Assembly (NCBI GenBank): GCA_003132865.1 | Contig: PKYZ01000511.1 | Coordinates: forward strand, 1-8,682 | Direction: 5' to 3' | DNA: 8,682 nucleotides | DNA from: Bryobacterales bacterium | Lineage (GTDB): Bacteria; Acidobacteriota; Terriglobia; Bryobacterales; Bryobacteraceae | In this document: one piece after another, positions 1 to 5,050 of the stretch | Layout of the letters: the number at the start of each line of letters is the position of its first letter | How positions within the stretch are numbered: position 1 is the first letter of the stretch | Made by a program: the position numbers and the translations under genes | Notes under the pieces: model-generated | Database searches by the model: none | What the model was told of the DNA's origin: nothing | What the model saw: only the letters and a program-made list of their open reading frames with translations

Positions 1-8
1 GATTCCAC

Positions 9-70
9 GGTGGTAACGTTCAGGAGGTGTCCTCTCGGGGAGGCCTTGGCCCCCAAAACAGGATACCACC
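9..70. ncRNA. possible multi-branched RNA domain
   Basis: A 7-bp closing stem (GGTGGTA at 9-15 with TACCACC at 64-70) encloses two inner hairpins. The first is GAGG at 24-27 with CCTC at 31-34. The second is a GC-rich hairpin at 38-54 with a CTTG loop and one bulged A (position 41). The fold works on either strand. On the minus strand it would lie just downstream of a promoter-like hexamer at 93-98, so it could be the leader of a gene beyond the left edge. This is structure by eye only, with no family match. Confidence 0.2.
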
Positions 71-74
71 AAAA

Positions 75-98
75 TGTTCTGAAGTGAACAGTATTGTA
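75..98 (-). promoter_or_regulatory. possible minus-strand -10 box with a dyad operator
   Basis: Read on the minus strand, TACAAT (93-98) matches five of six bases of the sigma-70 -10 consensus. Just downstream lies the dyad TGTTC-6-GAACA (75-79 and 86-90), where a repressor could overlap the transcription start. I see no good -35 hexamer at the right distance. The product would lie beyond base 1. This is weak evidence. Confidence 0.15.
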
Positions 99-294
99 CC
101 TAGCCCCGTCGTTGGTTGCGATTTTGGCGCTCAGCGTCCTGTTTCAATATGTGTCCACGATGATTCTGATCTACACCGGAACTGGTAGATGCTTGCGGAA
201 CCCTCGGACTTCGCCAGGACATAAATCCGGTGACATGCAATTCTAGACCGGATTCCGGTTGAAAAGCTGTGATCCCGTAACTGAACATCCTTTG

Positions 295-430
295 TCCCCG
301 CGAAACCTGTTGGATGGTCGTCGCAGGGGATCGTGATCGCGAGCGATCAAGCTAGGCCCGGTGCATGGGCTCGAAAGGCCGGGGGGAGGCGCCGGGCACC
401 AAACCATCATAACAAAGCCTTTTGATCGCT
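295..430. ncRNA. possible structured RNA, family unknown
   Basis: The hairpin at 295-330 pairs TCCCCGCG (295-302) with CGC-A-GGGGA (322-330), eight pairs with one bulged A. Next, AGCGATCAA (342-350) pairs with TTGATCGCT (422-430). Inside that, AGGC (354-357) pairs with GCCT (417-420) and GGTGC (360-364) with GCACC (396-400), giving a nested three-part stem. A local hairpin TGATCGC/GCGATCA (334-349) competes with the 9-bp arm, which would suit a switch. GATGGT (313-318) can also pair with ACCATC (403-408) as a pseudoknot. Strand and function are unknown. Confidence 0.25.
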
Positions 431-450
431 AGTTCAGGGGTCAGCGGGCT

Positions 451-474
451 CGGTTGAGGTCATACCCTCGACCG
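451..474 (-). terminator. strong hairpin, possible terminator of the kinase/methyltransferase unit
   Basis: CGGTTGAGG (451-459) and CCTCGACCG (466-474) form nine pairs (one G-T) with a six-base loop. It lies 41 bases past the stop of the minus-strand methyltransferase, where a terminator would be expected. No T-run follows on the minus strand, so it is not a classic intrinsic terminator. It could instead be an RNA-stabilising 3' hairpin or part of the structured region to its left. Confidence 0.3.
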
Positions 475-515
475 CCTCCGGGGATGCCCTACCGCCGCCG
501 TCTACAAACCAACGC

Positions 516-1410
516 CTACTGGCGCTGAATCCGCTCGGCGCCGCTCAGGCACATGCCTGGAATGTGGAACAGACAGGACCCTTCCTGCTCGTGCGAGTCG
601 CGGCGCAGCGACTTCAGCTTGAGCAATGCCCCGGTAGTCATCGCCTTCCGCAAGGGCGCTTCCAGCTCCGGATCGCGCAAGTTGCCGCCGTTGAAGATCG
701 CAAGGAACGTCACGATATTGGCGGAGAAGCCGCCGGACTGGCGCACGATTCTGACCATGGCGCCCTGACCTAGCGTTGGACCTAGCGTGGGGCTGGCCGC
801 GATCGTCAGCGGCACCACCAGCCGGCCCCCCTCGCGCAGACGTTCCAGCCACAGCGCGTGAGGATGCCTGCCGCCGGCATTGATCAGCATGGCATCGCAC
901 GCCTCCGGATCGAATGCAGCGCCATCGGCGGCGTGCACCGCGACTTGCGGATTAGCCGGACAGGTTCTCTCTCTCGCGAGCCGCCAACTCGGGCTGCGCG
1001 TCGATGGCGACCACGCTCCCGCCGGTTCCAACTACTTCCGCCATGATCGCGGTGTAGTAACCCACGCCGCAGCCCATGTGATAGACGCGATCGCCGCTCT
1101 TCAGATGCAGCGCGTTGATCCAACCCGCGAGCGCGCTGGGCTGGCCGTTATTAATGTCCTTGGCGGCATCCAGCGCGACAACGACATTGTGGTAGAGGTG
1201 GCGCGGCTCGCTAGTCGTCCGGTACGACAACTGGATCAGCCCGGCGGCGGCCAGCGCCCTTACTTCAGCGGAAGCAATCTGCCAGGGTGGCGGACCGAGG
1301 AACTTCTCGCGCGGCACGCGGGCGAAAGCCTCAATGAGCGCCGGCGATGTCAGGTTGGCGGCCTGCTCGATTTCCTCGGCGTAGAAACGGCGGTAGTCGT
1401 CGAGCGTCAT
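516..1410 (-). pseudogene. PCMT-like protein methyltransferase, frameshifted
   Basis: This is a SAM-dependent methyltransferase of the protein-L-isoaspartate O-methyltransferase (PCMT/rRNA adenine methylase-like) superfamily. Numbered from the ATG at 1408-1410, the SAM-binding motif I is residues 111-120 (HMGCGVGYYT), preceded by a GQPS motif at 89-92. The acidic motif after the next strand is VVAID (133-137). The frame meets TAA at 952-954 right after ENLSG. The neighbouring frame then continues without a gap as ANPQVAVHAADGAAF and runs to a TAG at 516-518. One extra base in the CC at 956-957 accounts for the switch, and the repaired protein would have 297 residues. Only 9 bases separate it from the upstream kinase stop, so the two are probably cotranscribed. 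The lesion may be genuine inactivation or a sequencing error. The canonical PCMT active-site TIS motif is not clear, so the substrate may not be isoaspartate. Confidence 0.8.
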
Positions 1411-1419
1411 CGGTCCGCC

Positions 1420-2448
1420 TTACAGCAGCCCGTTTTGGCGCGCGTATTGCAGGGCTTCGATGGCCGCGCCGCGCGCGCCCGCGGTATCGCCGTTGGGCAT
1501 GATATAGATCGGGATATCCGCCTGTTCCTCGCGCTGCGGCGGCATGCCCGCGTGAATCTCGCCGATGAACCACCGCTGGAACTCTTCACTGGTTTCGATG
1601 GCGCCCCCGCCCACCACCAGCGCATCGGGGTCGAAGGTGTTGATCATCTCGTCGAAGAATACGCCGAGCGCATGCGCCTGCACGCGGAAAATTTCCTTGC
1701 ACATGGGATCGCCTTTCTCCGCGAGGCCGCGCACGAGTTTGGCGGCCCGCTGCAGGTTGCCCAGGTTGCCGAGCTTGCCCAGTTCGTGATCCGGATAGCG
1801 GGGCAGGAAGAACGGCAGAAAGGATTTCTCGATGGCCGTGAGAGAGCACACCGATTCGAGATCGCCGGTGCGCCCACAGTTGCATTCGGGGACCAGCCCG
1901 GCGATGCCGCGGATATTCTGATACGGCAGGAGCACGTGTCCCAACTCTCCGCCGAAGCCCTTGCGGCCCTTGACGTCGCGGCCGTCGATGATGACGCCGC
2001 CGCCCAACCCGGTGCCGATGACCACCGTGACCGAGGTGGCCTCCCGCTTCGTGCCGAAGATGTTGAAGTGGCCCCAGAGGGCGCCGGCGTTTCCGTCGTT
2101 CAAATAGGTGACGGGGATGCCCAGCCGCGTGGCCAGGTTGCCGCGGATGTCGAACCCGCCCCAGTCGCGATGCACGAAGTTCGTGGAGCCTTGCGCGCTG
2201 AGCACGCCCGTTGCGCTGGCCGGCCCAGGCGTGTCGAGACCGGCGACGGCCACATCGGCATCGCATAGGCCGACCTGTGCGACGGCGCTTTTCAGACCGT
2301 CTACGATCTGCTGGAGGCAGACCTCGGGTCCCTCCTTGGATCGGGCGGGATGCTCGCACAGCCCTTCGATTAAGAACTGCTCCTGCGGGCTGACTAATGT
2401 ATAGTTGATGGCGGTTCCGCCAAGATCCACTCCGGCCACTACACGCAC
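1420..2448 (-). CDS. ROK family sugar kinase (glucokinase-like)
   Basis: This 342-residue ROK kinase probably phosphorylates glucose or a related hexose with ATP in the cytosol. It has the N-terminal phosphate-binding motif DLGGT (8-12) and the YLNDGN segment with N117 and the likely catalytic base D118. It also has the glycine-rich GTGLGGG (145-151), GELGH (167-171) and the nucleotide-domain glycines VVGGGA (278-283). The zinc-site segment reads ECNCGRTGDLE (188-198): H171, C189 and C191 are present, but D196 stands where most ROK proteins have the third cysteine. The start is GTG at 2446-2448, because TAA occurs in frame six codons upstream and a GAGGT ribosome site (2456-2460) lies 7 bases ahead. 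It heads a unit with the methyltransferase and diverges from the thioesterase. Length is a little above the usual 300-330. The sugar cannot be read from sequence. Confidence 0.93.
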   Translation of the reverse strand: MRVVAGVDLGGTAINYTLVSPQEQFLIEGLCEHPARSKEGPEVCLQQIVDGLKSAVAQVGLCDADVAVAGLDTPGPASATGVLSAQGSTNFVHRDWGGFDIRGNLATRLGIPVTYLNDGNAGALWGHFNIFGTKREATSVTVVIGTGLGGGVIIDGRDVKGRKGFGGELGHVLLPYQNIRGIAGLVPECNCGRTGDLESVCSLTAIEKSFLPFFLPRYPDHELGKLGNLGNLQRAAKLVRGLAEKGDPMCKEIFRVQAHALGVFFDEMINTFDPDALVVGGGAIETSEEFQRWFIGEIHAGMPPQREEQADIPIYIMPNGDTAGARGAAIEALQYARQNGLL

Positions 2449-2523
2449 GGCGGTTACCTCGATTTAGGATGATTTGGATTCCCGAAGTTTCCAGGATAGC
2501 AGGGGGGCGGGATACTGGTAGAG

Positions 2524-2949
2524 ATGGGTCCCGCCATACAAGCCTTCGAGATCGTGCTGCCGGTGGAGCCGGCGGATCTCGACCAGCTTGGGCACGTCAA
2601 CAACGTCACGTATCTCCGGTGGGTGCAGGAGGCTGCCGTGGCGCACTGGACGGCCGTGGCGCCGGCCGCCGACCAAGCCAAAGTGCTATGGATTGTGCTG
2701 CGCCATGAAATCGACTACCTGCAGCCGGCGTTTCTGGGCGACGGGATCATCGCGCGCACCTGGGTCGGCAGCGCCAGCCGGGTGAGGGTCGAGCGCTTCA
2801 CCGAATTGCTGCGGGCGGGCGACCGGACGTTGCTGGCGAAAGCGCGTACGCTCTGGTGTCCGATCGATGCGCAGAGACACCGGCCGGTGGCCGTAAGCGC
2901 GGAGGTCCGGGCGCGCTTTTCCGATGGTGGCACAGGCTTCAGCCGGTGA
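2524..2949 (+). CDS. hot-dog fold acyl-CoA thioesterase (4HBT/YbgC-like)
   Basis: A 141-residue single hot-dog domain protein that probably hydrolyses acyl-CoA thioesters in the cytosol, acting as a multimer as this family does. The family signature is clear: D20-Q-L-G-H-V-N-N-V-T-Y30, in which D20 matches the catalytic aspartate of 4-hydroxybenzoyl-CoA thioesterase and YbgC, followed by the long helix LRWVQEAAVAHW. The segment EIDYLQPAFLGDGI (62-75) fits the second strand pair. The ATG at 2524 leaves a normal short N-terminus; the ribosome site is poor (GGTAGAG next to the start). The gene diverges from the ROK kinase across a 75-base gap in which I see no convincing promoter. Its last residues (TGFSR) and stop codon lie inside a palindromic repeat at 2931-2948, so the tail looks repeat-derived. 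Substrate chain length is unknown. Confidence 0.88.
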   Translation: MGPAIQAFEIVLPVEPADLDQLGHVNNVTYLRWVQEAAVAHWTAVAPAADQAKVLWIVLRHEIDYLQPAFLGDGIIARTWVGSASRVRVERFTELLRAGDRTLLAKARTLWCPIDAQRHRPVAVSAEVRARFSDGGTGFSR

Positions 2950-2992
2950 GTGGGGCAGGACTCCAGTCCTGCGCGGGTTCTCCAGAACCCGC
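2931..2992. repeat. three tandem palindromes, REP/BIME-like
   Basis: Three short palindromes lie nearly end to end. The first is CACAGGCT-TC-AGCCGGTG (2931-2948, one mismatched pair). The second is GCAGGACT-CC-AGTCCTGC (2955-2972, eight perfect pairs). The third is GCGGGTTCT-CC-AGAACCCGC (2973-2992, nine perfect pairs). The second and third share the centre CTCCAG and abut exactly. This is the layout of REP/BIME-type extragenic repeats. From memory, similar arrays are scattered through Acidobacteriota genomes, but I cannot confirm copy number here and saw no second copy in the window. The array could also end or stabilise the thioesterase transcript. It begins inside that coding sequence. Confidence 0.75.
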
Positions 2993-3071
2993 TCTTTGGC
3001 GAGCGAATTGCCACGTGACCCGTAACCGTTCCGGACCGCGCCGCGTCTCACGCGCTGGAAGGAGAGCTTCC

Positions 3072-3644
3072 ATGAAATCTTGCGTGTGGTTGACATGTTT
3101 CGCACTGGTGACCGCGGCCAGCGCGTGGGCGGGTTTGAAACCGGTCGCGTTCCGGCTGGCGAGCTTGCCGGCTAGCGCGGAGCCGGGACAAAAGCTGGTT
3201 CTGTGCGCCGCCAACATCGGCACGGGCGGTGTGGATGTAACGCTGGAGTTCATCAACGTCAAGACCGGCGGCGTAGTGGCGGAGAAGACCGTGAGACTGG
3301 AGCCGCTCGGTGCGGGCGCCGCGGCGCAACCTTGCGTGACCACGGCTGCGGAGGCGGTGGGCGGACCGCATGTCGACACTCCGATGGCAGCGTCGTTCGC
3401 CTCGGGCGGGGCGGCGGCCCCGGCAGCCGATGGACAAGCGTTGGTGGTCGGGGTGGCGATGGTGCGGAAGCCGCTGTTGTCGTTCCGCGAGGCGCAGGTG
3501 ACCGCATCGATTCAGGTGATGGCTCCTGACGCGAGCGGGGCAATGCGCACGGTGCAGACGATCCCGCTCAGCCGCGCGAACCATCCGTCCGACGGCGCGC
3601 CGGTGTATGCGCCTGCTGCGGCAGCCAGCGCGCATCATAAATAA
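3072..3644 (+). CDS. small secreted protein, function unknown
   Basis: A 190-residue protein that I do not recognise. It starts with a typical Sec signal peptide: MK, a hydrophobic core (residues 4-16), then A18-W19-A20, a good signal peptidase I site before G21. The mature part of about 170 residues alternates hydrophobic strands with turns (KLVLCAANIGTG, VDVTLEFINVKTGG, QALVVGVAMV, QVTASIQVMAPD), which suggests a beta-sandwich domain. It has two cysteines (near residues 45 and 88) that could form a disulfide, an alanine-rich stretch in the middle, and a low-complexity Ala/His tail. The ATG at 3072 is preferred over upstream in-frame starts because AAGGAG (3059-3064) sits 7 bases ahead and the signal peptide begins there. 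It follows the palindrome array and is probably transcribed alone. An extracellular or periplasmic location is inferred. Confidence 0.75.
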   Translation: MKSCVWLTCFALVTAASAWAGLKPVAFRLASLPASAEPGQKLVLCAANIGTGGVDVTLEFINVKTGGVVAEKTVRLEPLGAGAAAQPCVTTAAEAVGGPHVDTPMAASFASGGAAAPAADGQALVVGVAMVRKPLLSFREAQVTASIQVMAPDASGAMRTVQTIPLSRANHPSDGAPVYAPAAAASAHHK

Positions 3645-3685
3645 CGATCGACTCGCAGCTCTTGTGCCGCTCGGGAGGATCTCTG

Positions 3686-3719
3686 TTGACAAGTGACAAT
3701 TATTACTTTACGTTATACT
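3686..3719 (+). promoter_or_regulatory. likely promoter of the higBA module
   Basis: An AT-rich patch directly ahead of the HigB frame contains a perfect -35 hexamer TTGACA (3686-3691) and a -10-like TATACT (3714-3719). The spacing between them is 22 bases, too long for sigma-70. A second candidate -35, GTGACA (3693-3698), leaves 15 bases. TGACAA occurs twice in a row, 7 bases apart (3687 and 3694), and could be an antitoxin contact site. Transcription would start near 3725, almost at the first HigB codon. HigA proteins normally repress such promoters. Confidence 0.4.
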
Positions 3720-3720
3720 C

Positions 3721-3999
3721 TCGATTAGGAGCTTCAAACATCGCGGTCTGAAGCGGCTTTATGAACGCGAGGACCGCAGCGGAATTTGCACCGATCTTTT
3801 GGAAATGGTTGAGGATATTCTTGCCCGCCTCGATCACGCCAACGCGCCGCAGGCTATTAATCTTCCCGGTTATCGTCTGCACCCACTGAAAGGCGACCTG
3901 AAGGGGTTTTGGTCCGTCACGGTGCGGGCCAACTGGCGCATTATATTCTGCTTTGAAGAGAATGACGCCTTTGACGTTGAACTGATCGACTACCACTAG
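3721..3999 (+). pseudogene. higB: HigB-type toxin (RelE superfamily), start codon lost
   Basis: HigB is a ribosome-dependent mRNA endonuclease neutralised by HigA. The frame from 3721 to the TAG at 3997-3999 matches HigB along its whole length, starting (x)IRSFKHRGLKRLYE and ending ELIDYH. Counting from 3721 gives 92 residues, the usual family length, and places H54, K57, R73 and the C-terminal D90-Y91-H92 exactly as in Proteus HigB, so the active-site set looks intact. However, the codon at 3721-3723, where Met is expected, is TCG. The frame is closed by TGA at 3694 with no ATG, GTG or TTG between. The rare codon ATT follows at 3724; the next plausible starts are CTG at 3748 and ATG at 3799, the last removing the first 26 residues. 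It is therefore likely silent or poorly made. HigA follows after 17 bases. Confidence 0.82.
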
Positions 4000-4016
4000 C
4001 AGAAGGAGACGATATC

Positions 4017-4241
4017 ATGCCTATGAAAAACCCGCCGCACCCCGGACGCAGTATACGGAACGCGTGCCTTGAGCCTCTGGGCCTGTCCGTTACAGAAGGT
4101 GCGAAGGTTCTGGGCGTCACCCGGCAGGCGCTCAATAATATCGTGAATGGCAAGTCCGGCATCAGCCCGGAGATGGCCATCCGGCTAACCAAGGCGTTCG
4201 GCAGCACGCCGGAGACGTGGTTGCGAATGCAGCTTGCCTAG
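4017..4241 (+). CDS. higA: HigA-type antitoxin, C-terminally truncated
   Basis: HigA antitoxins bind HigB and repress their own promoter through an XRE-type helix-turn-helix. This 74-residue protein begins [10 protein letters not shown], as the family does. It contains the helix-turn-helix at about 24-45 ([20 protein letters not shown]), then the conserved [13 protein letters not shown] and the ETWLRMQLA helix. There the frame hits TAG at 4239-4241, whereas family members continue with Y-D-L-A and a charged tail to about 95-100 residues. The missing tail is present in another frame (see 4241-4318). Translation should be strong: AGAAGGAG (4001-4008) lies 8 bases before the ATG at 4017. DNA binding probably survives; toxin neutralisation is less certain. 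The gene order toxin-antitoxin is the usual one for higBA. Confidence 0.9.
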   Translation: MPMKNPPHPGRSIRNACLEPLGLSVTEGAKVLGVTRQALNNIVNGKSGISPEMAIRLTKAFGSTPETWLRMQLA

Positions 4242-4318
4242 ACCTCGCAGCAGCCCGCAAAAACGAGAGCAAAATCAAGGTTCGCCGTCAGCGCGTGGAG
4301 GAACGGCACGCGTACTAG
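4241..4318 (+). pseudogene. out-of-frame C-terminal remnant of HigA
   Basis: Shifting frame at 4241 yields [20 protein letters not shown] and five more residues before TAG at 4316-4318. This is the charged tail that normally follows LRMQLAY in HigA. One base lost from the tyrosine codon (TA-GAC instead of TAY-GAC) explains the premature TAG. The remnant has kept its coding sequence, so the lesion is recent or is a sequencing error. Confidence 0.8.
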
Positions 4319-4419
4319 CCCCGCCAGGTGTGTTTTTGGTGCTGCGGGCAAACGTTTTGAGTTGCCTTAACCGAGACTTTCCCTTACTTTGAAGCAAGAA
4401 GTGCCAGGAGCAGCAGGCC

Positions 4420-4692
4420 ATGACGATTCATCTCACGCCCGAACAAGAGCGCTGGGTTCAGGCTGTCATTAGCCGCGGCGCCTACGAGTCCGTTGACCAA
4501 GTCGTAGATGCGGCTTTGGCTGCCGTCGAACAGTGCACCGTGCCGGGTTTTGCGGGTACGCAGCAAGACTTGGACACCTTACTTGCCGAAGGGTTGACAT
4601 CGGAGGAACTCCCGGAAGACGAATTCTGGCGCTCATTGAACAAGCAAACCGGCGCCCTGCTTGCCGAGCATAAAACCAGCCCGCGTTCGTGA
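4420..4692 (+). CDS. parD: ParD-type antitoxin
   Basis: A 90-residue antitoxin of the ParD/CopG class. The N-terminus MTIHLTPEQERWVQ forms the ribbon of the ribbon-helix-helix DNA-binding fold, and SRGAYESVDQVVDAALAAVE (19-38) gives its two helices. The rest is an acidic tail (EELPEDEFW) of the kind that wraps the toxin. It would act as a dimer, bind ParE and repress the operon. CCAGGAG (4404-4410) lies 9 bases before the ATG. A weak promoter is possible at TTGCCT (4362-4367) with TACTTT (4385-4390), 17 bases apart, about 3-4 matches each. Its stop codon overlaps the GTG start of parE (GTGA), implying coupled translation. I see no lesion in this gene. Confidence 0.88.
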   Translation: MTIHLTPEQERWVQAVISRGAYESVDQVVDAALAAVEQCTVPGFAGTQQDLDTLLAEGLTSEELPEDEFWRSLNKQTGALLAEHKTSPRS

Positions 4693-5015
4693 ACGCTTCG
4701 TATCGGCAAGCCGCCGGCGACGATGTTGTGCGCCAGTTCCGCTACTAGCTCGTCACCATGAATGTTCCCGAAGTCGCCGTCCGCTTCCGGGATGCCGTCC
4801 GGGCCACCGTTCAATCATTGTGCCAACATCCTTTTGTGGGTCCGCACTGTCCTTCGGGCAATCCGCATCTTCAAAATCTGCGCTTGTGGCCCGTTGCGGG
4901 ATTTGAGGCCATCCGGATTTACCACCTTCCGGATGAAGACGCCATCCGGGTCATTCGGATTCTACACGGCAAGCGAGATGTTAAGCGCAACCTCAAACGT
5001 GAGCAGGCTGTCTGA
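4689..5015 (+). pseudogene. parE: ParE-type toxin interrupted by an amber codon
   Basis: ParE toxins (RelE/ParE superfamily) poison DNA gyrase and are held in check by ParD. The frame starts at GTG 4689, overlapping the parD stop by four bases, and reads NASYRQAAGDDVVRQFRY before TAG at 4746-4748 (codon 20). It continues in the same frame with LVTMNVPEVAVRFRDAV to the ParE C-terminus (RVIRILHGKRDVKRNL, 108 codons in all). The family usually has a hydrophobic or aromatic residue at the TAG position (RYYL-like), so a point mutation from a tyrosine codon is likely. Re-initiation at ATG 4758 would give an 85-residue protein lacking the first helix. It ends 35 bases from the convergent kgd stop. 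It is probably inactive unless the TAG is suppressed. Confidence 0.82.
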
Positions 5016-5050
5016 CGAGCAAAACCGCCGCCGCTTTTCATCGCGCTCTC

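Larger units (their letters stand above)
1..515. other. gene-free region rich in inverted repeats
   Basis: I find no credible coding sequence here. The only reading frame of note is a 62-codon minus-strand frame at 100-288, which resembles no family I know. The base composition is less GC-rich than the flanking genes. The region holds many short inverted repeats: 9-15 with 64-70 (7 bp), 75-79 with 86-90 (5 bp), 169-174 with 185-190 (6 bp), 224-231 with 247-254 (8 bp), 295-302 with 322-330 (8 bp, one bulged A), 334-340 with 343-349 (7 bp), 342-350 with 422-430 (9 bp), and 451-459 with 466-474 (9 bp). It may hold a non-coding RNA, a leader for a gene beyond the left edge, or decayed sequence. 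I could not match it to tmRNA, RNase P RNA, SRP RNA, a tRNA or a riboswitch I know. Confidence 0.5.

Noticed and set aside
100..288. 62-codon minus-strand frame
   Set aside because: No ribosome site, no recognisable domain, and it overlaps several inverted repeats. It is most likely a chance frame.
367..400. T-loop-like GGGCTCGAAAGGCC suggesting a tRNA or tmRNA end
   Set aside because: The flanking bases do not form a five-pair T stem, no acceptor stem or anticodon arm fits, and no tmRNA 5' consensus is present.
880..2268. Long open plus-strand frame of 462 codons
   Set aside because: It runs antisense to the ROK kinase and methyltransferase, both of which have clear family motifs. Its product is Arg/Ala/Glu-rich with no motif, as expected for the complement of a GC-rich gene.
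3799..3999. Start of HigB at ATG 3799
   Set aside because: The family N-terminus is clearly readable upstream from 3721. Starting at 3799 would discard a conserved helix, so this ATG marks only the first Met left in the frame.
4239..4748. TAG recoding (readthrough or a reassigned amber codon) linking both interrupted antitoxin and toxin genes
   Set aside because: The HigA lesion is a frameshift, not an in-frame TAG, and the methyltransferase and HigB frames use TAG as their normal stop. Ordinary mutation explains both.
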